Made by a program: the position numbers and the translations under genes. From Eurosta solidaginis (Eukaryota > Arthropoda > Insecta > Diptera > Tephritidae), in assembly GCF_040869045.1 (NCBI RefSeq), contig NC_090319.1:52114779-52178778 (forward strand): DNA of 64,000 bases. Direction: 5' to 3'. Numbering within the stretch: position 1 is the stretch's first letter; every line of letters starts with the position of its first letter. The notes under the pieces were generated by a model. The model saw only the letters and a program-made list of their open reading frames with translations, searched no databases and was not told the origin of the DNA. Positions 33,418-43,980 of the stretch are shown here, piece after piece.

Positions 33418-34754
33418 ACAAGTAAAGGTGTCTAAGTTCGGGTGTAACCGAACATTATATACTCAGCGAGAGATTCAATTGTACATTTCATTTCAGATAA
33501 ATTACTTTTCTACATAACACGTGGCACCGCCCGTTTAAAAAAAAATTTCTCTCCATTTCCTCTTACAATAAAAGTTGATAAGTGAAATATCATTGATTCA
33601 AAACTATTTTCTGCTAGTATGATTTAATCGGGGATTGCCCGTATTGCTTTTTTTTAAATCTATGAAAACATTTATTTGAAGCAATTTTTGATTTTGAATT
33701 GACGTAGCTGAATGCGTTTGTAACCATTTCAATTATCGTAGGAGTGCGGGTTCGACTCCCACTCCCGGGAGGAAAGACTTTGAAGAGATTTACAAGTTAT
33801 AATCGAAACAGCTGTCGCCTTGTCCGTCCTGATGTCACGTTGTTTAAATTTTTCCCAAATTATTAAATATTTTCTGCTAAGTTATAGCTTATTATTCTAG
33901 TCTACGACCCTTTTAAACTTGTCTTATATCTAAGTTACACAATTTCATTACGATATGTTAATTTTTCTTCGAGTTATGGCTCCCGAAACATAGAAAATTA
34001 CTTAGCCATAAAAGGGGCGGTTCCACGCCCATTTTTTTTTTATTTGAATTTTTTCCTATTCATTGTTATAAATCCACTTGGGAAATGAAATACCATTGAT
34101 ATAAAGCCCTTTTTTGCAAATATATAGCTTATTTTATTCGTCCACGACCCTTTTTAAAATCTTTTATATAAAAGTGGGCGTGGTCCTTAACCGATTTCGT
34201 TAATTTTTCTTCAAATTATTCCTTACAGTAAAGGCAACCTCTCTGCGGAATTTTGTTACGATAGGTTAACGATTTTTGATTTATAATTAATAATATTTGT
34301 AACATTGATTTTATCATAAGTGGGCGTTGCCACGCCCATTTTGAAAAGTTTTTCGAAACTTTTATCAAGAGTCTCAATATCAGTCCACACGTCAAATTTC
34401 AATATTTTATGTTTATTATTTACTAAATTATCAGGTTTATTGTGTTTTCCAAAATTTTATATATATAAAAAGTTGGCGTGGTGATCATCCGATTTCGCTC
34501 ATTTTCAATACCAATCTATTCTGGGTCCAGGTAAGCTAGTGTACCAAATTTGGTGAAGATATCTCAATATTTACTCAAGTTATTGTGCTAACGGACGGAC
34601 GGACGGACATGGCTCAATTAAATTTTTTTTCGATTCTGATGATTTTGTTATATGGAGGTCTATATCTATCTCGATTCCTTTATACCTGTACAACCAACCG
34701 TTATCCAATCAAAGTTAATATACTCTGTGTGCAAAGCACGCTGAGTATAAAAAA
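33418..34754 (-). mobile_element. DINE type 1 without the 130-bp array, carrying a SINE
   Basis: It begins AACAAGTAAAGGTGTCTAAG and GTTCGGGTGTAACCGAAC, and ends ATACTCTGTGTGCAAAGCACGCTGAGTATAAAAA. The terminal palindrome of this subtype (GTGTGCAAAGCACGC) differs from the CTCTGCTCAGC form. The microsatellite ACGGACGGACGGACATGG lies near 34591-34610. In place of the 130-bp units it has three blocks of GGCACCGCCC or CACGCCCATTTTT followed by TAGCTTATTATTCTAG-like phrases. The same subtype starts at 6934. It is interrupted by a SINE at 33617-33868. Confidence 0.75.
33617..33868 (+). mobile_element. SINE-C (tRNA-like B-box), 252 bp, with 11-bp target-site duplication
   Basis: ATTTTCTGCTA occurs at 33606-33616 and 33869-33879, exactly bracketing the insert. 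The intact target can be read in the related DINE fragment near 7111 (CTATTGTTTGCTAAATTATAG). The insert contains GTAGCTGAATGCGTTTG (A-box-like, about 33705) and GTGCGGGTTCGACTCCCACTCC (B-box, about 33747). A body with AGATTTACAAGTTATAATCG and AACAGCTGTCGCCTTGTCC follows. A second, partial copy lies inverted at 58.55-58.71 kb. Two copies with the same body support a SINE family rather than a tRNA gene. Confidence 0.8.
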
Positions 34755-34771
34755 GAATTGTGTATGTGTAA

Positions 34772-35308
34772 TAAGTAAGGAAGGCTAAGTTATGATGTAA
34801 CTGGTCATTACATACTCAGCTGCCAAATTACAGGTTGTAAAACTTTTAAATTATCTTCTTTTTAAAGTCGGCGGTGCCACGCCCATTGTCCAAAGTTTTA
34901 CTAATTTTCCATTCTGCGTCATAAGGTCAACCCACCTACCAAGTTTCATCGCTTTATCCGCCTTTGGTAATGAATTATCGCACTTTTTCGGTTTTTCCAA
35001 ATTTTCGATATCGAAAAAGTGGGTGCGGTTATATTCCGATTTCGTTCATTGTAAATAGCGATCTGAGATGAGTGCCCAGGAACCTACATACCAAATTTTA
35101 TTAAGATACCTCAAAATTTACTCAAGTTATCGTGTTAACCGACAGACGGACGGACGGACATGGTTAAATGAATTTCTTTTTTCACCCAGATCATTTTGAT
35201 ATATAGAAGTCTATATCTATCTCAATTAGTTTATGCCATTACGGGGTACCGCTATGCGAACAAAATTAATATACTCTGTGAGCTCTGCTCAGCTGAGTAT
35301 AAAAATAC
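34772..35308 (-). mobile_element. DINE type 1, short internally deleted copy
   Basis: It starts AATAAGTAAGGAAGGCTAAG and ATACTCAGCTG and ends TCTGTGAGCTCTGCTCAGCTGAGTATAAAAA. It keeps the GCCACGCCCATTG block, the TTTTCGATATCGAAAAAGTGGG palindrome (about 35004) and the ACGGACGGACGGACATGG microsatellite (about 35148). It lies only about 20 bp after the previous DINE and in the same orientation. Confidence 0.75.
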
Positions 35309-35424
35309 TTGTGTATGTATAAAAATTTTTGCCAAAGAAGTAACACGTGTTCGCGGCGATCTTTTCTATAAGAGTCTGGTCCTATACTCATTTAACGTTT
35401 ATGAGTTTGATTCAAACTTACTTG

Positions 35425-35705
35425 CTTATTATTTTCCATCTGGTTCTTCCAGCGGAGTTCCCGCCACCCTCTTTATCTGCTTCCATAGGCGGGTTCCGAT
35501 TAAAATACTTTATTAGCCGGAGCGTCGTCATCCATTCGCATAACATGACCTAGCCATCGAAACCGCTGCATTTTAATTCGATAGACTAAGTTGATGTCTG
35601 CATAAAGCCCGTACAGCTCATGATTAAAACTTCTACGGTACTCGCCATAGCCAACACGTAGAAGTACGTAAATCTTTCGAAGAACTTTTCTCTCCAACAC
35701 TTCCA
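35425..35705 (-). mobile_element. Fragment of the TAAG-tailed LINE 3' end
   Basis: Minus-strand translation gives LERKVLRKIYVLLRVGYGEYRR and RWLGHVMRMDDDAPANKVF, the same C-terminal stretch as at 792-1166, here open for about 66 codons. It is truncated on both sides. Confidence 0.7.
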
Positions 35706-35859
35706 GAGGCTCTTCATCTGTTCATTTTCTTCAAACTGGCCTCTTAAAATATGTATTATTTCCTTCTTTCTGGCGCATATTTACCCATATTTTATTTGAT
35801 TTTTAATTACATTCTTTATATTAAGTATGTTTCATGTTTGTGCACAGGTTTCAGTACAA

Positions 35860-37075
35860 AATATGTGATATCTTCCATTAGAACTTTGAGTAACTTTCCC
35901 AGAGCTAGCTAGAGTCTTTAAATTTGGAACGTAATTCAGACGCCGATGGCAATGTAACGAGAGAAAAAAACACTGGGATTCAAGTGGTTGATAAACGCAG
36001 TTCACAGCTTCCGAGAACCTATTGTCAAACTCTCCTATGCGGTACATTGTGGTCATATTAAATCGTTACCGAGATGGTCAATATTGTGCCTTAATGGTGC
36101 TTTTACCCTAAAGTACCAGATGTATGTACGGCAAAGGACCATCAACTTCGATAACTCTTCATGGAAATTGGGGGTGGGGAGGGAGGTATGGCATGAAGGT
36201 TTAACATGGCCACATAAATCGTTCCCGAGATGGTCGGGCTAGCACCTTAATGGATGCTTGCAATCGATTTTTTAGTAACTTCTCATTGAGCTAAAAACTT
36301 GAGTCCTTTCATTAATCGTGACAATTCAACAAAAGGTGCCGCTAGGTGGCACACGAGTCGAAATAATAATGAAATTCATACGATATTTGGATCCAGCCGA
36401 TCGCCCTTTAGAGAAATTCCGGACAAAAGGCTTGAAATTTTTACGTATCCAGAGACCAAGGGGGGTGAAATATCTTTTGTAAAAAGTTACGGTAAATGAC
36501 ACACCGATCGAAGTATTAAGAGAACTTTTCAGAAGGGCGGTACTCAATCGGTTGATACATTTTTTTAGTTTTTTGGCATTGAGCTTCAAATTTGAAATAT
36601 CGTATTTAATTCAGAGCACAAAGATAATGCAAAAAACTAAAAAATAACTCCGCTAGGCGTATGAGCCAAGATAATAACAAACCTGATACGACGCGACCAA
36701 AAGGAGTGAAATATCTTTCGCAAAAAGTTACGGGCGCACGATCGAGGTATTAAGGTAATATATTAGAAGAATTGGGCTACAAAACTGAAACTTTACATTC
36801 AGGCAGAGCACCGAGACAAAGCAACAAAAAATGAAAAAATTACGCTAGGTGGCGCAGGGGTCGAAATAATTAAAAAAATTGCCAAAGTGAGTAAAATACG
36901 ACAAAGTTCCACTAGGGAATTCAGAGTTCGGTGTACATAATTAAAAAACTCATACGAAAGGGGAGGAATCTTGCGAGCAGTCATTATGTTATCCAACTCC
37001 ACTCAATCGAGTGATAGCTACAGAGAGTATTTCTGTTAAGATTTTTTCAGAAGTAGACCAGGGACAAAATTATTA
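35860..37075. repeat. Degenerate repeat family with CCGCTAGGTGGC motifs
   Basis: Phrases GTAACTTTCCCAGAGCTAGCTAG and ACGTAATTCAGACGCCGATGGCAATG (35889-35955) match the start of the 39.9-40.7-kb array. GTGAAATATCTTTTGTAAAAAG (36466) recurs as GTGAAATATCTTTCGCAAAAAG (36707). GCCGCTAGGTGGCAC lies at 36340, a decayed CCGCTAGGCG at 36651 and ACGCTAGGTGGCGC at 36842. The overall arrangement is a loose tandem with units of about 190-310 bp. It appears continuous in origin with 39.9-40.7 kb, split by the nested DINEs. Confidence 0.55.
35985..36250 (+). mobile_element. Two partial SINE-B copies
   Basis: AATCGTTACCGAGATGGTC, GTGCCTTAATGGTGC and AAGGACCATCAACTTCG (36060-36150) form one decayed copy. 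A second begins at about 36165 with GGTATGGCATGAAGGTTTAAC, ATCGTTCCCGAGATGGTCGG and CTAGCACCTTAATGG. Both lack the CAACAAC tail. Confidence 0.65.
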
Positions 37076-37078
37076 ATA

Positions 37079-39195
37079 AACAAGTAAGGACGGGACGGCA
37101 CAGCCGAAGACTTCATACCTTTCATGAATGGGGGGAACACTAATCTTATCCCAATCGTAATATCCATATAATCGGCTGTAGAAGATATGAAATATGTAGT
37201 GAACAGATGTACATACCTAAGCGATTTTTAAGATAAATATAAAAGAAACAAGGAAGGCTAAGTTCGGGTGTAACCGAACATTTCAGACTCAATTGAGAGA
37301 TATGGAGACAAAATAAGGGAAAATCACCATGTAGGAAAATGAACCTAGGGTAACCCTGGAATGTGTTTGTATGACATGTGTATCAAATGGAAGGTATTAA
37401 AGAGGGGTGACTCTAGAATATGTTTGTACGATATGGGTATCAAATTAAAAGTATTAATGAGGGTTTTAAAAGGGAGTAGCCCTTAGTTGTATATGTGAAG
37501 GCGTTTTCGAGATATCGACCAAAATGTGGACCAGGGTGACCCAGAAAATTATCTGTCGGGTACCATTAATTCATTTATATATATAAATAATACCACGAAC
37601 AGTATTCATGCCAAGATTCCAAGGGCTTTTGATAACGCCTACAGAACTTTTTCACTTTCTTCTACTTAATATGGTAGGTGTCACACCCATTTTACAAAGT
37701 TTTTTCTAAAGTTATATTTTGCGTCAATAAACCAATCCAATTACCATGTTTCATCTCTTTTTTCATATTTGGTTGAGAATTATGGCATTTTTTTCATTTT
37801 TCGTAATTTTCGATATCGGAAAAGTGGGCGTGGTCATAGTCGGATTTCGGCCATATTTTATACCAAGATAAAGTGACTTTAGATAAGTACGTGAACTAAG
37901 TTTAGTTAAGATACATCGTTTTTTGCGCAAGTTATCATGTTAACGGCTGAGCGGAAGGACAGACGGTCGACTGTGTATACAAGCTGGGCGTGGCTTCGCC
38001 CATTTTTACAGAAAGCAGTTATCGTCATAGAATCTATGCCCTACCAAATTTCACAAGGATTGGTAAATTTTTGTTCGACTGGCATTAAAAGTATTCTAGA
38101 CGAATTAAATGAAAAAGGGCGGAGTTACGCCCATTTTGAAATTTTCTTTTATCTTTGTATTTTGTTGCACCATATCATTACTGGAGTCGAATGTTGACAT
38201 AATTTAATTTTATACTGTAAAGATATTAAATTTTTTGTTAAAATTTGACTTAAAAAAATTTTTTTTTAAAATGGGCGTGTTCGTCATCCGATTTCGCAAA
38301 TTTTTATTTAGCACATATATAATTATAAGGGTGACGTTCCTGCCCAATTTGGATTACCGTTATGCGAACAAAGTTAATATATTCTGTGAGCTCTGCTCAG
38401 CTGAGTATAAAAATAGGTAGGTACTTTGTATGAGGACCCAAAGTTTCACGTTTTTTGTGATCTGCATGAAAAAACTAGACCATAAATACCTTGTTTCAAC
38501 AATATATGAGGAAAGCGTAAATATTTGATGAAATTCGAAGCTTCTAGCTGTTAAAGTGTTGTAAAAATTGCGAACAGTTTCTTATCTGTACAATCGGTTG
38601 TATGGGATATATGCTATATATGCAACTGATCTATAAAATTTTTTCAGAAAACAATGAATACTCTATACGTAAGCATTCGGTGAAACTTGAAGCCTCTAGT
38701 TGTTAAAATTGGGGCAGTAATTACGACAAGCTTTTTATCTGAACAATCGGTCGTAGGGGATATATGCTATATACACGACCGATCTCATCCATTTTTTCAG
38801 ACAACAAAATGTGCAATACACGAAAGTATATGGTGAAGTTTGAAGCTTCAATCTGATAAATTGAGAAATATATGACAAGAAGCATCTTTTCTGAAAAATC
38901 GGTTTGAATGGGGAATACATATATGCTATGTGATCCGATCCGGACGATTCCCACAAATGTCTAATCGGACACCTAAATATACCTGTTCACAAAATTTTAT
39001 CAAGACATCTCAAATATTGAGGGACTAGTTTGCATACAAACAGACAGACGGACATGGCTAAATCAACTCAGCTCTTCATCCTGATCATTTCAGTATACTT
39101 ATTGGTGGGTTTATCTATTTTCCTTTAAGAACTTACAATTTTGAAATTCATGACAAAGTTAATATACCATTTCATTTTCATGAAAGTTATAAAAA
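37079..39195 (-). mobile_element. DINE type 2 copy, split by a DINE type 1
   Basis: The left part (37079-37246) runs AACAAGTAAGGACGGGACGG, CACAGCCGAAGAC, TTTCATGAATGGGG and GTGAACAGATGTACATACCTAAGCG up to ATAAATATAAAA. That is the inverted end of the copy at 2.54-3.34 kb. The right part (38414-39195) resumes with AATCGGTTGTATGGGATATATGC-type blocks, then AACAGACAGACGGACATGGC, AGTTAATATACCATTTC and the hairpin ATTTTCATGAAAGTTATAAAAA. The intervening 37247-38413 is a type 1 DINE in the same orientation. Confidence 0.75.
37247..38413 (-). mobile_element. DINE type 1 nested in DINE type 2
   Basis: It starts AACAAGGAAGGCTAAG and GTTCGGGTGTAACCGAAC and ends TCTGTGAGCTCTGCTCAGCTGAGTATAAAAA. Only about two 130-bp units remain (37340-37530). 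The TACTTAATATGGTAGGTGTCAC block, GTGGGCGTGGTCATAGTCGG, and a GGGCGGAGTTACGCCCA block follow. The (GGAC)n/CATGGC microsatellite is missing, probably deleted near 38330. Confidence 0.75.
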
Positions 39196-39890
39196 GATTA
39201 TCACTGCACACATTTATAGCTTGCTATACAGCGTTAGAAAATGAGACACACCCTAAAGTACATACATAGATATATGCATAGTGCGCACATAAAACACAAA
39301 AGTATGTAGAATAAACTCACCAATCAAAAAGCGCCATTTTCAAGAATACAAAGAATGTTTAAATAATATTTTTTCGTCGGTAAGTGTGACGAATACAATT
39401 TGTTATGGGGCTTGACATTTTTAATAGAAATTGGTTCGAATATCAGCTCGAATAATATTTGTGACAGCGGCGCTTACATTTGTGATTTGTTTATGAACTT
39501 ATCCACATAGTAAGAAACCTTTAGCCTACTGTTTATCCAGATATTTTCGGTGTAAAAATAGTTACGCTCAAAATTTGATATCCGACGTTTCTCAACTTGA
39601 GTAAGCTGAAAACCTACGTTGAAATTTACACGTCTACTTGATAACTGACGGTCTAAGAACAAAAGTAAAGTTTTCGGACTTTTCTGTGCATCTGCACAGA
39701 TTCCTGCAGCTTATCAGAAACTTAAATCAGAATCAAAATGGTTTCGAACTACCCGTCGTTGCCTTTAATCAACTGATGCTAGTAAAAGTGAGCAGCCTTT
39801 TCACAGGCATTTCGGAAGTTCTTTAAACGGGCAAGCTTTTTAAACGGTTTTACTTAGCTTGAGTTGACAGGCAGGCCGCATGCACGGCCG
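39196..39890. other. No gene seen
   Basis: Sequence of mixed composition without recognised repeats. Overlapping 62-codon frames on both strands near 39474-39826 are probably chance. Confidence 0.4.
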
Positions 39891-39894
39891 TTGT

Positions 39895-40690
39895 GAACGA
39901 ATCTTGTAATTGAAATTTAAGTAACTTCCCGATAAGCTACAAGATTGAAACTTGGAATATAGTTCAGAACCCGATGACAATGCAATAATAAGAAAAAATC
40001 GCCGCTAGGTGGCGCAAGGATCTAGATATTCGCAAAATTCGCATTTGTGGTCCGATTCGGCTCATATTTAGAACACATAATACATGCAAGAATAGAAATC
40101 GACCTGTGAAAAGAAATCGCCGCTAGGTGGCGCATGGATCGAGATATACACAAAATTCGCATTTGTGGTCCGATTCGGCTCATATTTAGAACACATAATA
40201 CATGCAAGAATAGAAATCGACCTGTGAAAAAAATCGCCGTTAGGTGGCGCATGGATCGAGATATTCACAAAAATCGCAGGTCCGATTTGGCTCATATTTA
40301 GAACACATAATACACGCAAGAATAGAAATCGACCTGTGAAAATAAACCGCCGCTAGGTGGCGCATGGATCGAGATATTCACAAAAATCGCAGGTCCGATT
40401 TGGCTCATATTTGGAACACATAATGCATGAAAGAATAAAAAGAGACTTATGAAAAAAAGCGCCGCTAGGTGGCGCAAGGATCGAGCAAAAATCGTGTTTG
40501 TGAACCGACTTGGCTCATGCTTGAAACACATAATACATAAAAGAATAGAAAGCTACCTATCAAAAAAAATCGCCGCTAGGTGGCGCAAGGATCGAGATAT
40601 TCACAAAATACATACATAATACATACATGAATAGAAAGCGACCTATGATGCCCGATTTGGCTCATATTTGGAACAAATATTGCATACAGT
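39895..40690. repeat. Tandem array of 111-118-bp units with a CTCF-like core
   Basis: CGCCGCTAGGTGGCGC starts at 40000, 40118, 40235 (one change), 40348, 40460 and 40571: spacings 118, 117, 113, 112 and 111 bp. Each unit continues GATCGAGATATTCACAAAA, TCCGATTTGGCTCATATTT, GGAACACATAATACATG and AATAGAAATCGACCTG. A leader (about 39920-39999) with AGTAACTTCCCGATAAGC and CCCGATGACAATGCAATAA is shared with 35.89-35.96 kb. The 16-base core is nearly invariant while the rest drifts. Confidence 0.92.
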
Positions 40691-40861
40691 CAAGTAAAAG
40701 TGACTTCAGAATATTTTGTAGTTGGAGGAGGGACAAGCATACGTGGCGCAGAGTCGAGTAAAGTCTTTGGAAGGATTATGTATTGAGGACTTAGTTTGTA
40801 ACAAATTGTCAGAAAAGAGTCCTTGTAATAATGAGAAATAGTAGGCTATTAAATAAAGTTT

Positions 40862-41645
40862 AAAAACTTGAAAATAAAATAATTAAAAAAAAAATTTTAA
40901 GTTAAACGGTTTTATTGAAAACAATACTTACATGAAATAATAATAATACGAAAAGCTAGAAAATAATTATGTAGGTCCTAGGTACTAGTCATCACACTCC
41001 TTATCAATCTAGGGCGTTGATCAGACAATTAAATAAAAGCGTTGGACGCGTCATATTTCTATTGATAGTCATAAGTAAAACCAACTGTACCTTAATCAGG
41101 TTATGCTACGCCTCGCAGTTTTAGAAATTTCACGCGGCCACCGTGGTGTATGCCCTGGGTTCAACTCCCGGGCAAAGCAACATCAAAATTTTAGAAATAA
41201 GATTTTTCAATTAGAAGAAAATTTTTCTAAGCGGGGTCGCCCCTCGGCAGTGTCTGGCAAGCGCTCCGATTGTATTTCTGCCATGAAAAGCTCTCAGTGA
41301 AAACTCATCTGCCTTGCAGATGCCGTTCGGAGTCGGCATAAAACATGTAGGTCCCGTCCGGCCAATTTGTAGGGAAAAATTTAAAGGAGCACGACGCAAA
41401 TTGGAAGAGAAGCTCGGCCTTAGATCTCTTTGGAGGTTATCGCGCCTTACATTTATTTTTTTTTTAACGCTTTTATTTGATTGTCTGATCAACGCCCTAG
41501 ATTGATAAGGAGTGTGATGACTAGTACCTAGGACCTACCTAATTATTTTCTAGCTTTTCGTATTATTATTATTTCATGTAAGTATTGTTTTCAATAAAAC
41601 CGTTTAACTTAAACATTTTTTTTTTAATTATTTTATTTTCAAACT
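40862..41645. mobile_element. Long-arm inverted-repeat element carrying a SINE
   Basis: The left arm (about 40869-41046) and right arm (about 41466-41645) are near-perfect reverse complements over about 180 bp. Both contain AAGTTAAACGGTTTTATTG, ACGAAAAGCTAGAAAATAAT, AGGTCCTAGGTACTAGTC and CTAGGGCGTTGATCAGACAAT. I count only a few differences (for example ATTATGTAGG against ATTAGGTAGG, CAATTAAATAAA against CAATCAAATAAA). The roughly 420-bp centre contains a SINE-A copy plus about 87 bp of unique sequence. There is no coding capacity. The terminal bases and target duplication are obscured by poly(A/T). Confidence 0.8.
41134..41462 (+). mobile_element. tRNA-derived SINE-A with deleted A/B spacer
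   Basis: It begins GCGGCCACCGTGGTGTATGCCC, so about 35 bases between the A box and the B box (GGGTTCAACTCCCGGGC, 41157) are missing. The body is complete: GGGGTCGCCCCTCGGCAGTG, GATGCCGTTCGGAGTCGG, GTAGGTCCCGTCCGGCC and TTTGGAGGTTATCGCGCC, followed by ATTTATTTT. It sits in the loop of the inverted-repeat element. Confidence 0.85.
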
Positions 41646-42225
41646 TAGTCACATGACCACAATCTAAATATTCGTTGTCGCGAGCTCAGATTCTCCAGCA
41701 GCCATCTATTGATCTTGATATAATTTTAGCTTCTTTAGCTCGCTTTTATGACACTAGAAATCTCATCTGTGAAAAAAAGAAGGCAATGAAACATAGTATT
41801 CCAGCTATGCTCCACCACCTTTCTCTAGCTTTGATATGCCAAAATTTTGTCAGGTAATCCTTTAATATGTATATACCATGAAGACTGTTCTAGAGCGGCG
41901 AGCAATTTTTCCACTATAGGAGGTTTAGGATATTAGTCAGGCTTGTCCAATAAAGATGCAATAAAGATGCAAAATTCTTTAGTTATATACTTGCTCAGCT
42001 TTCTTGACGGCATCACTGATTTCTGATATAGCATATAATTGCGAAGCTCTCACTGCTGAAGTCATGCTCTCGATGAAGCAGTCATTATTTGTACACCAAA
42101 AGCTGAACAGTTGTATGGATTTGCCTTGCTTTCACGAGTATTTCGACACGCTTTCGTCGGGCGTAAAGCTGTTTTGAGTTTGAGTTCGAAGAATGGCAGC
42201 ATGACAATTTTTTTAATGTTGTTGT
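41646..42225. other. No gene seen
   Basis: Low-copy-looking sequence with open frames of 60 codons or fewer. Nothing recognised. Confidence 0.4.
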
Positions 42226-42560
42226 TTTAAAAACAAAGGTTTAGTGGAGTTATATCGGTGTTGATAGTCCTTTGCCGGATGACCATGTGAGTTCTGGTAA
42301 CAGAGTATTCTTGCTTTCGCTTAACGTGCTTCCCCACTTTGGTTGACTTGGTAAGAAATAGAGTATAAACCATCTTTTTTACCTCTTCTCATTTCCTTCT
42401 TCTTCTTGTAGCGATAAACAGACTCCCCTAAATTTTTTAAGGGTTTTATGTTCATCGTCCTTTGCGGGGTTTAGATCAGATACATTCTGTAAAAAAGCAC
42501 TATTAAGACACTAGCCCAACCATCTCGGGAGCGACACGATATAAGTACGTTGAGCCGTAT
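42226..42560 (-). mobile_element. Two partial SINE-B copies
   Basis: TGTTGTTGTTTTAAAAACAAAGG, GGTGTTGATAGTCCTTTGCCGG and GAGTTCTGGTAACAGAG (42226-42305) form one scrap. A second copy, 42405-42550, reads CTTCTTGTAGCGATAAACAGAC, TTCATCGTCCTTTGCGGGG, ACACTAGCCCAACCATC and TCGGGAGCGACACG. Both are 3' halves in minus orientation. Confidence 0.6.
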
Positions 42561-42855
42561 AAGTAATACAACACCCTTCCGTTAATAACTTACGCTCGCC
42601 AGAGTCTCGTTTGTTAAAAAACAGGACTAGCCAGTTGGAATTTTTGCAAGACTCCTATGTACCTTAATTTCGAACTCTGTTACATATTTTGTCTAGCTGC
42701 ATAATCGCGCTATTCCACCAGGTATTAATTTCTGTCCGTTTCAGATTCCTTTTAGTTGGATCGAGGTGTTGGAGTACATAGCGTTCTTTAACAACTAGTA
42801 TTTCAGTACTATCGACTAGCCGCATCACTTACAGATGCCTGTGACGTAGTTTAAT

Positions 42856-43207
42856 AGATTCAAGGGGTTGTGTAGCGCAGCCTTTTCAAGGTGTTGCTGG
42901 CGCAATATATAGCGTCTGGAACCCAATTGTCAACCTCACCTACCCGTGGCGAATCCTGTTTATTTGACAGCAGAGGCTCTATCGACCCCAAGTTCTTTAT
43001 ATCTAGGTGGGAGGGCGGTATGGCGTAGAATGTTTCATTTAGTTATACCAAATCGTTCCCGAGATGGTCGGAATATTACCTTAATGGCGCTTGTTACCTG
43101 AACGTACCGGATCTGCATCCGGAAAAGGACCATCAACATCGATAACACTCCACAAGGACTTCGGGGAGTGTCCCTATCGCTACAACAATAACAACAACAA
43201 CAACAAC
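42856..43207 (+). mobile_element. SINE-B, near-complete copy with CAAC tail
   Basis: It runs from GATTCAAGGGGTTGTGTAGCGC through GGTGTTGCTGGCGCAATATATAG, ACCCAATTGTCAACCTCACC, AATCGTTCCCGAGATGGTCGG, ACCTTAATGGCGCTTGTTACC, CGTACCGGATCTGCATCCGG, AAGGACCATCAACATCG and CAAGGACTTCGGGGAGTGTC. It ends CCCTATCGCTACAACAATAAC with a CAACAAC tail. It lacks the 5'-most ~70 bp seen at 6.46 kb. The CTTCGGGGAG segment can form a small hairpin just before the tail. Confidence 0.82.
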
Positions 43208-43589
43208 GGAGTTTAATAATTTGGATTAAAGTAATGGCTTAAATTGAGTATAAAAAAGTATACGGAGACATTTTCGAGTGGAGTCAGTGCTCAATATGGC
43301 AATACAAAGCCAAGATGTCATTCCAAATATTAAAATAGTCCTCTTGTTAGTTTGTTGCACTTTCCTATCTAGCGTTCAAATCTCCAAATCCCCCGCTATC
43401 AGAAGGTTTACTCCTGAGGTCCTGTAAGTCGCCCTCAAGATGCTCGAGCTCATTCTGGAACCTTTGTGTCGAATGCTTTGCGCCAGAATTACACGGGCAT
43501 AGGACAAGCAAACTCATTTCTTAAATTGGCGTTGGGTGCATGATCAAAAATGAATTTATTTACTCCTTTCTACTGTAAAATGTTGGTGG

Positions 43590-43980
43590 AGGTGTGACAA
43601 AAGGTCAACGGGCCTAACGTCAATTGATCTTTTGACCATTTCAAAGGGCCACAAGAACAAAAAATAAAGATCAATGCAAGTATTGACCATATGATGTGGT
43701 CAGACCGTCAACGATATTGACATTATGGCCACAATGATTTTCGGAAATGGTCATAAACTCAACTCTTGTCTTCTCCAGAACACAGTAGACGTATTATTAT
43801 GGCCTTTTTGACCAAATCGGCAAAATGTCACACGAAAAATTTCTAAATGGCCAATACGTCACATTGAAAAAAATCTAAAATCAATTCATCTTATGGCCAT
43901 TTGAAGTGGCTATAAGGTCAAATGACTTTGAATTAGTCAAAAGTCATAAGTTCAATAATGAAAACACCCCATCATTCTTG
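43590..43980. repeat. GGTCA/TGGCC-rich, partly self-complementary segment
   Basis: TTGACCATTT, ATGTGGTCAGACC, TTATGGCCACAATG, GGAAATGGTCATAAAC, AAATGGCCAATACG, CTTATGGCCATTTG and AAGGTCAAATGAC recur in both orientations every 20-40 bp. The segment could fold on itself. It may be a decayed palindromic MITE; no boundaries are clear. Confidence 0.45.

Noticed and set aside
33700..33790. tRNA gene with GGGTTCGACTCCC
   Set aside because: It lies inside an 11-bp target-site duplication and shares its downstream body with the copy at 58.6 kb, so it is a SINE.
40022..40531. Cysteine-containing repetitive proteins on the minus strand
   Set aside because: The overlapping open frames repeat the same peptide because the DNA is a tandem array. 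The unit length changes (111-118 bp) break any single frame.
40000..40690. CRISPR array
   Set aside because: The conserved core is 16 bases and the intervening ~100 bp is also homologous between units. It is a plain tandem repeat in a eukaryotic genome.
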